Source of the DNA: Agaricus subrufescens
Taxonomy: Eukaryota > Basidiomycota > Agaricomycetes > Agaricales > Agaricaceae
Reading direction: 5' to 3'
Assembly (NCBI GenBank): GCA_029945375.1
Contig: CM057065.1
Coordinates: 1,364,001-1,428,000 of the forward strand
Length of the DNA stretch: 64,000 nucleotides
In this document: positions 24,601-36,592 of the stretch, one piece after another
Layout: every line of letters begins with the position of its first letter
Numbering within the stretch: the first letter of the stretch is position 1
The notes under the pieces: generated by a model
The model's database searches: none
The model's input: only the letters and a program-made list of their open reading frames with translations
What the model was told of the DNA's origin: nothing
Position numbers and translations under genes: made by a program

Positions 24601-24830
24601 TCGTACGGCCCAGTGAAACAGACACAGCTGTTTACGCAACAGCTGTATTGCTTTGTTTGAAAGTTGGATAGAAGCTCAATACAGCTCTTTGTCTTCTTGA
24701 GTGAATGATGGTACATCAGGAAAATGTTTTGATCCTTAGTATGACTTAGGACAAATTGACTTAATCCTGCCTTATTCAACATAGCATAAGACACATAAGG
24801 TACATTAAGTACATGTTTAAGGAAATTCAA
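21655..24830 (-). pseudogene. Tnp2-family (CACTA/EnSpm-type) transposase, interrupted
   Basis: Minus-strand pieces follow the agaric Tnp2 order. An N-terminal Cys-rich segment (CCVNSC..LTECPDCKETWFNGR) lies near 24600. The catalytic-region frame (24395-23289) has FYFSDPHDVALSLSTDGFAP, NYNLPP, KKPWDMDSFLWPL, GDIPAMALLM and LPFDFMHLIWENL-like blocks. After an intron (GTGAGTTTG..TTTGCAG, 23294-23230) comes a C-terminal region with HALLHIAWGI, GPVWTYWAF and HPYAAIASF (about 22600-22430), and a tail to 21655. The gene is dead: in-frame TGA codons occur at LIHCL-stop-AM, SHY-stop-LLL, AFLME-stop-HC and IRSR-stop-HPY, and a 602-bp solo LTR sits inside the exon just after the intron. Confidence 0.8.
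22616..23217 (+). mobile_element. Solo LTR inserted in the Tnp2 gene
   Basis: The segment starts TGTTATGATT and ends CACTATAACA, so its TGTTAT/ATAACA ends are inverted repeats. It is flanked on both sides by GCGGG (22611-22615 and 23218-23222), a perfect 5-bp target duplication. Removing it joins the Tnp2 reading DP with RRLSACPLTIHALLH. A TATA-like CTCTATATAAATAG lies near 22760. No internal gag or pol sequence is present, which fits LTR-LTR recombination. Family (Copia or Gypsy) cannot be told from the LTR alone. Confidence 0.85.
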
Positions 24831-25080
24831 CTTTGTTGTTTTCTACATTGTCCTAAGTCAGGCCATGGAGCATTAAGTCATTTCACATGGTCACTAAGTA
24901 ATGATTATATACATTAATAGGTAGAATAAGTAGCACTCATGACAATAAGTTGAACTTTCTTTGAATAAGTAATAGTAAATGTCATAAGTGTTTTTATAAG
25001 TCATGTACTAAGTATTATTGAAGTCTGAATTATCTAAAAGACTGCTGTTAGCATGTCAAAGTGTGGGCAATTCTACACTA
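24831..25080. repeat. AAGT-rich subterminal-type region between two transposase genes
   Basis: Many short repeats of the form (C/T)TAAGT or ATAAGT occur here, with CTTAG/CTTAAT on the Tnp2 side from about 24730. Such dispersed short motifs are common near the ends of CACTA-type elements, where transposase binds. No terminal CACTA inverted repeat could be paired by eye, so assignment to Tnp2 or Plavaka is open. Confidence 0.4.
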
Positions 25081-28000
25081 TCATTTTGCAATCTCAAATA
25101 CATGGTGATCAATGTATTTGTTAACATAAAATGTCCAAAAATTGTCAAGTGATGTCACAGATGAGGATCCTCGAGGAACTGTGAAACCATCTTCAAAGTA
25201 TGGGAGAAGATGAGCAGCTCGGTAAATTGAAGACAAAGGAATAATATGAAAGTCAGGATGAGCACCACAGAAACAAGGGTGGACTATCTACATCCCTGTG
25301 TCTTCATCAGGATGTGTCTTGATGTAACGGTACTTACGAATAAGAGCACATACATGCTCTTGGTCCTGGAAACTAAAGGAGAAGAAACAATGAACATGAG
25401 CAATGCTCAGCCCACTGCTAATTGTGTTGGCACCAGGGTGAGCTCTGATGAACACAGTATCAAAACGCCTAGGGCCCCCACGCCAGGAATCTACAGCCCG
25501 AATCCGCTCTGCTTTCATGCCATTGGGAGATCTGACATCACTTGGTGCATAAAAGTGAGCAACTACAGATGGAAATGTTGTGACTGGAAGAGACATGCAC
25601 TGGTCAAATGTGATGTTGCTATCACAGTTGCACAGATACAAATGAAGTAGTCGGTCAAACTTTTCATGCAAAAAGTTCATAGCAATTGATGTGAAAGGCA
25701 CTTTGGATGCTAGAGTATATATTAGAGATAATATACTGATTTAATATTGAGGAGGTACATACCAATTGTCCTCCTTGCAGGTACAATTCCATTTCTTCTT
25801 TTCTGTATTCCAACAGGCATTCCAAAGCTACTATTCTCTTCATTGTCACTATCACCCTCTCCTTGGCCACCAAATGACAAATTATTATCCTTTGGCTTGC
25901 CAAGATCTGGTATATAACAAGTGTGAGTGTTAGAGGAAAAAGTTTATTCATTGATTTAAACACACCTTGTGGAGACACATCAAGCATACCAAGCTTTTCA
26001 AAGTGAATTCGAGCTGCAGCTAGAGCATTAGACCGTTGATTCACTACAAGAATCTGATCAAGTGCTTTATGCCAATTAGACCTTTGGTATGGATCTTTGA
26101 CAGCTTCAATATGCATCGATTCAGTAATAGAAGAACAAAGCCCATTGGGAGCACCAAATGCTCAGATAAGAAAAAGATAGTGATCCATAGCATGCTGGCG
26201 AGGGGGTGTGGAGTTTTCTGGTCAAATACCAGATGTGACAAAAATGTCACGATACTTTCGGAAGTGGTCATGTGCATCCTGGAGATCCTTGAGATCATCT
26301 GAGTCAATTATTTCGTGACAAATGATATAAGTGAACTCAATAAATGCACAAAATGTATGAATGATTTCCATTGGAACATAGCCAGCAAGAGTGGCCAAAT
26401 ATATCTGTGAGTATATAAATGAGCTGAAATACCCTGGGATGAAGTTAGAGAAAGATATAAACCTTCATTAAGGCCTTTGAGTCATTTCCGGTCCACTGGT
26501 TAAATTCACGGCCAGTAGGGAAATTTCGAAGACCTGTGAAAGGTGGTGCAATCGAAATACTAGTGCCATGTCACACATAATAGAAAAGTAAGTTGTCAAT
26601 GGAGGTGCTTACCAATGGTCTATATCATCAAGGATTGTTTTTGCTTCTTGAGGTGAATCGGCATGGGCATAAATATATTTCTCTGTCCAGTCAATGAGGT
26701 GATCTTTGAAAGTGCCTTTTATAAGTTGATGAAGGATATCTGGTGACAGATTTTCATAGATAGAAGCTCGAGGGAAATATTCTGTGAAGGGTTGGTGATG
26801 TATAAGACACTGATTTGGTAATAAAAAAAAAAATAAGGTTTGCTTACAATAACGTCTCCAATGAGTCCATATTCTTCCCAGAGTGTCCCAAGCTCAAAAT
26901 ATTTAACAAGTGCAACTGTATGTTCTACAGTGCGAGGAATGGTAGGCTCGCCTGGAGGTACTTGAAGGCCTAATGATGGTAAGGCTAGACATCTGTTACT
27001 TATCTGAGTAAAGGTATAGATATACTTGAATGAATGTGTACATACCTAGTACACCAGTTTTGTACAATGCAAGCTAGTGCACACTGCTCAGGATAGTCTG
27101 CAATGTAAGGCCCTAAGCTGAAAATCGTCCTCCGAAAATGCCCATCCCCACATTTCACCACCCAAGGTCTAGTCATAGCTGGTTTAAGACTTGATAGGAT
27201 ATGTCGGAGTGATGAATGAAGGAGTTGGTGTTTGAACTTTCAAAATGCAGCTGTATTTCTGTATTGTGCCTCAGCTAATAATGTATTTGTTATCAAAAAG
27301 TTGAATAGAGTTAAATTAAATGACTCACTCTTGACATCGTGAAGGAAACCTATGAGTACAATTCCACCACGTTGAGTACGACGAGTGTTATTATGAATGT
27401 TCCCAATAGATAGATAAAGTGGCCAATATGAATTATTGCCAGTGCCTACTGAGACTGTGGTCTTATCACTTCCAAGAATTATCGGAACAAGCATAGCATC
27501 ATGAGTATGAGGATCCTGGCTTATCTCATCCTGAAGGAGTGCTGTGTTAGAGTTAATAGCAAATTACTAGAGGCTGAAAGGCTCACCGCTTGTCTCCATG
27601 CCCAGTCACCAGACATGAAATGTTGGAAATGATGCTTCAAATCAAAGTATTCATGGTAGGGTGAATAATCGAACTCTCCTGCGAAGTTGGGGTTTCCTAT
27701 GAGCTTCTCTACAACAGCAAGCAGATCACGGTAGTGAACCAGGTACTCAGCCTCCATCCAAGCTGGGCGAAGTTCAGGTTCAGGCTCTGGTATGTCAGGT
27801 CCACCTGTATATGTGATGGTGGCAGACTGCCGTGATACCTCACCATATGGGATGGCATCAATAGTAGCATAGAGGTCTTTGTGGTTGGTGAAAGGTGAAC
27901 TCCCATCTCTATCAGCCCAGAGGCGCATAAGCTCATTAATCTTTCCAGCCAACATCTCCTCACTCGAGTACAAGAATTCAGCAGTCTCGAACTGGTGTTT

Positions 28001-28948
28001 ATCTTTGAATGGGAACCAGTCTGTGCTCTGATGATCGATAGGCTCTGTTGGGGGAACACCAGGGGGCAACAATTCTCCACCTGCATCGCAAGGTGTACCT
28101 GTGTTCCAGTAAGTTGAGGTTGCGATCAACATAGCTATAAAAGAACATGACACACCTGTTAGAAATGGATGATGAACACATCTCAAGCAGGGCTCATCAT
28201 CGACTTCCAGAGTGTCAGATGACATGGCCACGACCTGAGAGGATTCCAAGGACAAATGATCATGGTCTTGTTTTGATTCAATAAAAATGATATCAAGATG
28301 TTACAATCATAGGGCGTACATTTGTTAATATTCTCATCGAGACCTGCACTAAACAACTCCAGTTGACCTTGATAACTTGGATGATTGTGGAAATCTTGAA
28401 CAAAGGGGGTAGCAGGAGCATCATCTTCTGCTACAGATAGCTGTTGAGACTGTTGAGTCCCAGCTGGTGAGGTGGCAGGCATCGTGTTTTGCATACATAA
28501 AGGCGACTGAGGGCTTTGTTCATGCTCCGATGTAGTATCTTCAGCTTGAAGATCCAGGCCCACAGAATCCAATCCATGAGCAGTATCAGAGTCAGTCTCG
28601 GCGTCGTCGCTATGTGCCTTGGAGCAGAAGTCAAATATAATGTTTATGAACACGATTGAGCAAATAAATTCTTACCGAAGTTGCGTAGTCATTGTCCAGG
28701 GCCTCACCACCAAGTACCGCGCTACAATCTGAGGATAGGAAAAAGTTTCAGCTGGTAGTGTTCTGGTAACTACTTGACTGTGGCATACCCGACCCAAGTT
28801 CCGGTGATGAGCTGAGGCTCCGAGTAGTGTGAGCAGCGTGCTTGTGCATAATGTGCTGCTTGAGACCCCGCTTGCTCTTGACCCATTTCCTGCAGTCGGC
28901 GAAAGGGCAGGAGATCGAAAAAGATTCGGGCTCATCATTCGGAGTCAT
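25081..28948 (-). pseudogene. Plavaka-type transposase with N-terminal C2H2 finger
   Basis: The minus strand reads in the order of agaric Plavaka transposases. A C2H2 finger (CPFADCRKWV..LKQHIMHKH, near 28900) is followed by acidic low-complexity exons (28653-28183). Next come DWFPFKDKHQFETAEFLY, NHKDLYATIDAIPYG, EFDYSPYHEYFD and FMSGDWAWRQA (28030-27590), and after an intron LVPIILGSDKTTVSVGTG and YLSIGNIHNNTRRTQRGG (27490-27330). The middle part includes the 'LFGAPNG-LCSSITESMHIEAVK' region near 26130, and the C-terminus (HFYAPSDV, AERIRAVDSWRGG, DEDTGM, SIYRAAHLLPYF) ends at a TGA at 25081-25083. In-frame stops are seen at SGI-stop-PEN and FLI-stop-AFG (both TGA) and DTGM-stop-IVHP (TAG for Trp). 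The start is uncertain: an ATG lies at 28948, with a possible upstream exon before TTAG at about 28990. Confidence 0.78.
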
Positions 28949-29277
28949 AGTCGTAAGCACAGAGGATGCAGGGGCAATGGGAGCCGTCACCTAATGAGGA
29001 TTAGTTAAAATAATGATTGCTAGTTCCAGCTCAAGCACCCCGGCAGCGTGACTTACTGAATTATGTGTAAGGTACGTGCCCCCAAGGCCCTGCCAATATT
29101 GGCAACAAAAAATTTGAACTTTAACATAACATGACCACAAGCTAATTCCTACTGCCATTACAACTCCCCTATCCCCAACATCGTCTTTAAAACCCAGCAT
29201 ATAGTTCTACTCAAGTAATGCTAGTGAGTGATTTATTGAGACGGTTGTGCAGATAGCTTACCGTTGCATCAGAAAAC
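28949..29277. promoter_or_regulatory. Divergent intergenic region between Plavaka gene and 29278 gene
   Basis: About 300 bp separate the divergent starts. A shared bidirectional promoter is possible but is an inference from spacing only. No clear TATA box was assigned. Confidence 0.3.
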
Positions 29278-32200
29278 ATGCCGATGACAACTCGCGAAGC
29301 AAACAAAACCAAGAGACCGGCGCTTGTGCTCCTTCAAGCAATGTCGCCGAAAAAGAATAAGCGTAAAGGGAAGACACAGAAAGCAAAAGAGTTCTCTGAG
29401 GAAGGCATAGCGCAAGTGTCCGAGATTGAAGTAAGGCAGGCCAAACTACACAGTGACGCGTCCAACGCAACCCCAGCAGGAGCTGCGCGTGCTGCCAGTA
29501 GAGTTGGAGCCAGAAATGCCAACAATAGCGGCAATGAAGGCACCTCAAAATCGCGAAAGAGGTCAGGAAAAATCTCGGTTCAAAGTACCAGCAACGATGT
29601 TAATAAAGGTATGACTTTCAAATCATACTAAGAACATACCTGTTGACCATGAGTTGAACTGTGGCAGGTGGTGACCTCGATATCGACAAAGCTTCTGATA
29701 GAGAACTTCAAGTTGAACCAATGAAGCATCATGATGTTGAAGCGACCACACAGGACAAGAAAAAAGGGAGAGCCCCGCGCGCAACCTTGAAGGTTCGGAA
29801 AGCTATTGCAGCCAAGAAACTAGAGCAAGTGGCTGCGAGTATCACTCCACTGGTAGCCAACAGCCCGGATGATACAGCGCCAGTGAGCTCAAAGTCTAAT
29901 GACGGCAACCGTCAGCGCACGGACTTGGTGATGAAACAAGCACATACCTATGACCCCATGGTTAGTTCAAGCTATTCGACGCCGTTAAAAAAGATACATG
30001 ACATGACGCACCACATTACAGGATCCAAACACCAAATCTATAAGGTCACCTTTAGCAAAGCGCACGCGACGTGGCAGCCACTTACAGAGTAATGTGAAAG
30101 CAAGTGCAATGCCAATGATTCCTGTTCCAAGACTCAACCTGAGAAGCCGAGGACAATGTGTTGAGGGAGGGATGACGGATAAATCTACAAGCCAAAGGCC
30201 CATCGCTAGCATCGGTACAATTGGGTTTACGAGAGGAGAAGTAGTGCCTACCTCACCTCTTCACGAAAAGTCGCCAGTAGATCCTTTTGATGACAACATG
30301 GGGGAAAGATCGTCCACTACCGGTTCTGAGTCTGAGGAAGAACACGCTACATATGTTGAACACGGTGTCAGGACCAAACGAGGGGTGCGCAGCGATAGTC
30401 CAGTTACAGGGATGAGAGGTCTTAAAGGGAGAGGGGTGGTGATGGATATCGATTCGGATGATGACGAACATGAAGGACTGAATCGCCAAAGCTCGGGATC
30501 TTCTGGCTCCGAGTATAATCCCAGCATGAAGCCTAGTAGTGTCAGTGGAATGGACTTCGAGGACAATACGGTCATGGCAGTTGGTGAGGGCACTGGCCTT
30601 GTAGAGACTGGGAGGTCTCCTCACGACTTGCCTGCCCTTCCCGCTAAATATCAATCCATCAAGCTCAGAGACCCGTGGCTTGGTGAGACATTCGATGACT
30701 ATAAAGAGTGGTGCATGGAGGACGCTGAGAGTGACTCTATATTATCATTGATGATCGAGCGAAAATTCTATGGAGACTTACTGGACTCAGTGGGGGATGG
30801 GAGCCAACCGCGTGAAGAGGAATACTTCTCATTGCAAGACAGAGACAAACACTATGAGGTTTTAAGTCCTCTGGAGAAGGTAAGTCCAAGCACTCCTCGA
30901 TCAATCGAAGGCGATAACTTACCATTGACCATGCCTACAGGTATCGAGAGAAAGCATATCAGCCGCTCAAAACGCTATGAAGAACTCCCATCTCAATGCT
31001 AAGGCACAAGGAAAGAAAAGGGTAGAGAACAGAGAGGAGAGAGAGGACATCGGAGTCAGAACCAGCTCGAAGGTGGGTGTTGCTGCGCATGAGCCTAAGG
31101 CGAGCGCACACATAAGTTCATCACCGCTGACTAAATCAAGTTCCCACCCGGCTCTACTAAGTTCCACCACGAAGTCCATGGCAGGCACGAACGCTCTTCT
31201 GCCACTTTTGCTGGAGGTGCTCGTACTCCTGATTGGCTTGATGACAGGAGGTCTGAGGTCAAACATTGGGATCATCATTCAAGGTAAGCTGTTAAACAAG
31301 TCACTCCCCTATCCTTTTACTAAGCGAATCAACTTCAACGCATCTCGTAATGACTCTGTAGCGACGATACAGAGTGTTATGATAGGTCTAAGGAGCCCGC
31401 TTCCCCTCCCCCTGTGGTAGATTATCACAAGGCTTCTATCTCTAAGGCAAAAGCGAAGGCAAAAGGAAAAGCGAAAGGCAAGGAGCACTCTGACTTATCA
31501 ACCTCGCGATCTACTGGCTTTGACAGCCGCAGCTTGACTGGTGAGCAACACAATGAAACTTTCAATGCAGTAAACGACCTTGGCGGGATATCCGACCGAG
31601 ACGAAGACCATGGTGAGGAATATCTACACGCGAAGAGCAGCCCTGTGAAGGACGGAAGGCGGCTGGATAACCAGGCGAGTAGAATTCAAATTGAAAGCTT
31701 CGAATTGTCTACTCATTAATTTCTTACCCGCAGTTTATTGTGCGTATTGATGACAGCCCTAAAGCTCAACGCGGCGGTAGCAAGAATGACACGAAGCGGC
31801 GATTGAAGAAAAATGAAGACGCGGTCGAAGCTGAATCCATTGGCCAGCTCACCTCCGATTCAAAGACCCGCGTTTGCGTCAAGAACAAACATCTTCCGAA
31901 TGAACTTACTCAACCTGTTGATATCTGGAAAACAATCGTATTGCCGACCTTCTTCAACTGGCTCGCAAGTCAAGATGATCCTTGGAACCAAAGTCAAAGC
32001 GCGATCGTCGATGCCTTAGAGACCATTTGTCGGGGTAGCGTCAGGAGCAGCTACACGCTCAAGCGGAATGGTGATGCAACTGGGGTGAAAAGTACAGAAT
32101 ATCAACGGGCGAGTCATATAGTGATATCGCCCGAATGTTCCTAATGCTCTTACTAGTTGGTACAAAAGATAAGTGACTGGAAATCAAAGCTTGGGTCGAC

Positions 32201-33500
32201 CGCAATTTGGGTGATCAACAAGGTATTCAAATGTAAGCCAGAAATATTCGGCGACTCGGATGAGAGTCGCGTCGCTTGGGCAGACTGGCATCAACTCGGA
32301 TGCCGTTTCCTGTTCGCAGACGTTGAAACAAGCGTGAGTCAATTAAGTTCAAGGGACATGTCATTATTGTAATGTCATTTTCCAGCCTCCGAAGGGTATG
32401 TTCCAAAGCGATGTATTCCTGCACGTACTTGGTGCGCATTTTGCTCTGTTTGCTACCGATGAAAAAGCCTGGGTGCCGGGTCTGACTCACGACTCGATCA
32501 ACCATGAGCCGTGGGGTGCAATCGCGATCACGGCAGCAGCGGTAAGTGTTCAGATTCCTCATGTTCTCTTTCCTCCTCACATTTGAGTCTTGTTAGGTCG
32601 AGCGCGCCATTGTTCTCTGGAGTGACTGCGACCTTACCATTGAAATAATGGATCGAGCTGCGAAGTCCAGAAGCCACGCGATCGAGTTTCCGAAGAAGAT
32701 GAACGCGAAAGGAATTGAGACTCAAGGCCACGCCTTGTTTGCAGAACCTAAATGGGGGCCGCGTACGCAGTACTACCTCCGAAACATCCAAGCAAAAGTC
32801 AAGAAAGGCACATGGAACTGGGCAGAGATCCATGGCCTTCTTGGGCCTCACATCAAGGCGTTACAGAAGCGTGAAAAGGCGAAGCCCAAGGTTCAGAAAC
32901 CTGTCAAAGAGGTTGTGGAGATTGATGATGACGACTTACTCCAAGACGCCGCTGACATGACTAGTGATAATCTTGGTTTTCAACCTGCCCCATTCAAGCC
33001 TTGGATATCGAAGGTTCATGTCAATTTTTTTGAGTATCTTGTCACGTCATTAATGTGAATTCGAGTCGGCACCTCAGTCCTCTGGTTCACGATCTTCTCA
33101 CCTCATTCAACAAGTCCCACCTCCCACCTCAAATCGTGATCTCGTGCAAGTTTTTCCATTGTTTCAAGTGTTATCTCAGCTCTCTCAACCCCCTCCTGCA
33201 TTCAGTCATGTTTCATCATCAAACTCCGGCCCCCATGTGAAGAGAATTCAACTAACGTCTACGAAAAGGGTTTTCGACATCAACCCCGTCGAGGTAGATG
33301 TTCGAATCTTTATATATTCAAATGTATACATGTACTAATACTAGCTCATTATCCTCTAGTCCAGCAAGTCCTGCACGATTTCACAAGATGCAAGCAGTAT
33401 ACCCGCAAGGCATGGTAGAAAAGCTCAAGGCCTTGTTCAAGTTTCGTCAACTAAACACTACCCCTCTCAGCCAGATGTGGGCCCGTCGCAATGCTGTTAA
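29278..33500 (+). CDS. Multi-exon gene of unknown function, lysine- and serine-rich, transposon neighbour
   Basis: Proposed first exon 29278-29608 (intron GTATGACTTT..GTGGCAG), second from 29668, then several exons to a last coding exon ending in TAA at 33498-33500. The N-terminus is basic (KKNKRKGKTQKAK, SKSRKRSGK: nuclear-signal-like). The middle is acidic and Ser-rich (TTGSESEEEHATY, DIDSDDDEHEG). A folded-looking C-terminal part reads GMFQSDVFLHVLGAHFALF, EPWGAIAITAAAVERAIVLW and KWGPRTQYYLRNI (about 32400-32800), then VVEIDDDDLL and a Pro/Ser/Gln tail. The PWGAIAITAAAVERA pattern is common in agaric repeat-associated proteins; a DUF6532-like domain is possible but unproven. The exon join near 30050-30094 is weak (donor GTCACC), so a frameshift is possible there. 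It lies head-to-head with the Plavaka gene and may belong to that element. Confidence 0.5.
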
Positions 33501-33759
33501 TTGTTTTACAGTAACTTTTACCTCTTTCATGTCCTTCTTATCTTTCTCGCCTCTCAACTGTTTAAGTGTCACCTTAAGTCCCAAATGTGCCATCTCATTC
33601 AACTTCTGCTCTGCTGGCACTTTATACCACTTTTTTTTTAAATAATTTTCAATTAGCTTTGAGACTCGAGTACTACTGTAGATCCACTATCACTGCTATT
33701 GATATGGCAGTGTAATATTATTTTATCATTCCACGATACACCTTATTTAAGGACTTAAG
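33501..33759. other. Short intergenic segment before Copia insertion
   Basis: AT-rich, without a supported frame. It ends in CCTTATTTAAGGACTTAAG; the last five bases are the left target duplication (TTAAG, 33755-33759) of the outer Copia element. Confidence 0.5.
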
Positions 33760-34125
33760 TGTTGACGAAATACCTCGAGTTATACGCTCGGTATGACGTG
33801 TATGAGCAACTACTGTGCACTATGCACTATGCCACACCTTTTCAATCGTTTTATGCATGTATACTGCGGACTCCTTCTGCGGACTCCTGTTTTACCTATA
33901 TGTTTCACATTACCCTTTACCACTATGAGGTTCTTTGTCGAGTATATAAACCCTATGTATATTCCATAGAATAACAGTTCAGTTTCCTCTCTCACTTCGC
34001 TCTACAAGCTCTCTCAGCTCTACAAGCTCTATCCTCTACCTTTATCCTCCTACTGCCTAGGAATTATAAGCAATGTGAGTCTATCCGATCTCCATGCTGC
34101 AGGTAGCAGCTCTGCTTTATCAACA
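33760..34125 (+). repeat. 5' LTR of outer Copia, with TATA box
   Basis: TGTTGA..TCAACA ends; TATATAAA at about 33943-33950 is a likely promoter core. It differs from the 3' LTR at several positions, including CpG changes near its start (GACGAAA/GACAAAA) and near 33847 (ATCGTT/ATTGTT). Confidence 0.9.
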
Positions 34126-36592
34126 GGTTATGGGCCCCGCAATCGCTCTCGCCTTTCCGGCTTGAGATACGATCTGTGGATCTATTTTAGATCTCGCTTC
34201 TCTGAAGCTTGAGTTCTATATTTATCCCAATCGCTCGCTGTTGAAACGAGTTGATAGCCTTTGTTGGATTCTATATATAACCTTAGATAGAGTTTGTCGT
34301 ACCCTAGATTACATTTACTGACTGCCGGGTTGCAGGGCCGCAAACGGAATCTCCATCAACGCTCTCCCCAAACTCACTGGTGTCGACAACTGGGACAGTT
34401 GGTCACGCCGTGTTAGGAACGTCCTCATCTTGATGAGGCACTCCGATACCACCCTTTCTGCGTGGGAAGTCTCCGGGTCAGACAAGGCCTTACCCAAGGT
34501 CCCTGAACCCAAGAGCGACAACGATGTTGACGGCCTTGATGCTCTTTTGAAAGAGACCAATGCCAGAGACGCTCTCTCCTTGCAGGCAACTGCAGTGATT
34601 GAGAGTGCTCTTCCCGATCATATGATCAGGGAAAGCTTCGCTGATGCTAAGGCCCTTTGGACCAAACTCAAAGAGACTTACGGGGTTCGTGGACCTTCCT
34701 TCGTTTATTCTAAACTGATGGAAGCCATGACATTCAAAGTTCCTGATATAGCCGATCCATCTGGATCCATCGCACATCTTCACGCAATCTTCTCTCAAAT
34801 CTCCGATGCGGGGGCTCCTATTCATGAGTCCCTTCAAGTGATGATGCTACTTAACGCATTGCCACCATGCCTTGAAGGCGTGACTTCAGTCATGCTGGCC
34901 TCTTCTAAGAAGGTCACTGATATGGAGTTTGATGCCGCACGAGATGCGATTATGGGTGCCTGGCGCAACCCTCATTCTACTGCTAATGCGGCCAAGTTTA
35001 GACAACAAGGCCAGCAGAAACCACAGTGGAACCGTAACAATGGTCAACCACAAGCTTCTGGGTCGAAGCCTCTGGCTCCCCAACAACAGAAGCAGCAGCA
35101 GCAGCAGAAGCCGGCCCAGCAGGGTCCTTCTGGCCAGAACAATGGCAATGAGAAGAAGCGCAAGCGCACACGAGGCCGAGGCAAAGGCAAGGGCAAGAAC
35201 CAAGGTGGTGTCGCCCAAATCAAGGAAGTGCCTGCAGATTACAATGCGGCATCCGCAATTGCCTTCCCCATGGTAGCCGAAGTACCGGCTCCTTCCACAC
35301 GCTCCCTGGTGGAGCGCATACGTCAAGGAAAGGTCAAGAACATGACGATGGGATCTACTCCTATCTCCGCTCCTTCCGGTGCGTTTTCTCCCGTTCTTAC
35401 CCCAGAGGAATATCAAACTGACGAAATCGTTTATCCTATCTTTTCACCTTCGGATTGCAATCATCATTTCAATTGTGGTCATCTCGCACACCCTTACTGC
35501 GATGGCCATAATTGTAATCATCTGAATCATTCCGATGACGATGAACTTTCCGACCACTCAACCGCATCTGACCAATTCTATAATTGGATTTGCGAATGGC
35601 GGAATGATATTCCACAATATTCGTCACCTACTCTGACCCCTGGAACTTCTGTCTCCGATCCCACAGATGACGGAACATGGCTACCTGGTACGGATGGATA
35701 TCCTGCCTGGACGATCCATGATCATTCCATACAGGAATCAGAATATGCCCATAATCAACGGGATCCCTCGGAACCCGTGGATTACGAAATGACTCCGGAA
35801 CTCCCTTCCGATGTCTATCGTGGCTGGGCATTTGATGAAACGCCACATGGCTGGTCACTGACTTCTGCAGATGTTGCACCTCCTGCCGTCCCGCACTGGT
35901 CTGTGACTACTTCGGAAATCTATCGGGCATATGAATCTGATGATGATGATAACCGCACAATCACATCTTCGGAAATTTGCAATGAACTCTATGGGGCTTG
36001 TGCGGATGACTTCATCCCTTATGATCAACGATCATTCGATTCCCGACGTGGCTATTTCCGGCGCCTGCATATCCCTTGCGCACCGGAATCATCATATGAT
36101 GGCGATGTTGATCTGGACCGGTATCGTCGAACCAATCGCTGGGTTCACGAATACCGGAAATATTCCTTGATGCATGAATGGGTTCATGTCTACCCCATGA
36201 AATGCGAACATCTGGTTACGCTTCGGTCCAACCCGGCACCGGATGTCTGGTCTATTGGAAAATACACCAATGGCCACGTCTTTTCATGGAACCCAAATGG
36301 TAAATACGTGGACATCACGAAAACCCTATTGGCCATGACAGTTGCTAGGATAACTGATCCTCGTCTTTGGACTGGCAGGGTCACGCCCTACCAAGAAGCC
36401 AAGCTGAAAGCCCTGCTTGCATGGGACAAACACTTGGGGGACGTAGTTCTCAACCTCCCGGAAAGCGTCAACATCATCGAAGAAGCATTCCCGGTGGAGG
36501 AAGAAACGGAATCCCCGATCGATCACACGATCAATGGCTTCGGGTCAATGGAAGTTGTGGAGCAAGGGCCTTCCCTTATCGATGAGAAGTAA
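34073..36592 (+). pseudogene. Outer Copia gag region, start codon apparently formed by splicing
   Basis: The gag frame is open from about 34337 (AANGISINALPKLTG.DNWDSW) but has no ATG in a suitable place until 34430, inside the conserved gag block. A GT..AG intron 34075-34335 (GTGAGTCTAT..GGTTGCAG) would join AT (34073-34074) to GGCCGCA and create ATG-GCC in frame. Residues about 1-200 resemble the Copia Gag (UBN2/DUF4219-like) domain; a basic Gln/Lys stretch (KKRKRTRGRGKGKGK) and a His/Cys-rich patch follow. The frame ends with TAA at 36590, while protease and the rest are in another frame, so at least one frameshift separates them. Confidence 0.65.
34126..34146 (+). promoter_or_regulatory. 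Primer binding site of outer Copia
   Basis: GGTTATGGGCCC immediately follows the LTR. This matches the site known from Copia elements that prime with an internal half of initiator tRNA-Met. The same 12 bases follow the LTR of the nested Copia (minus strand, about 46911-46922). Confidence 0.8.
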
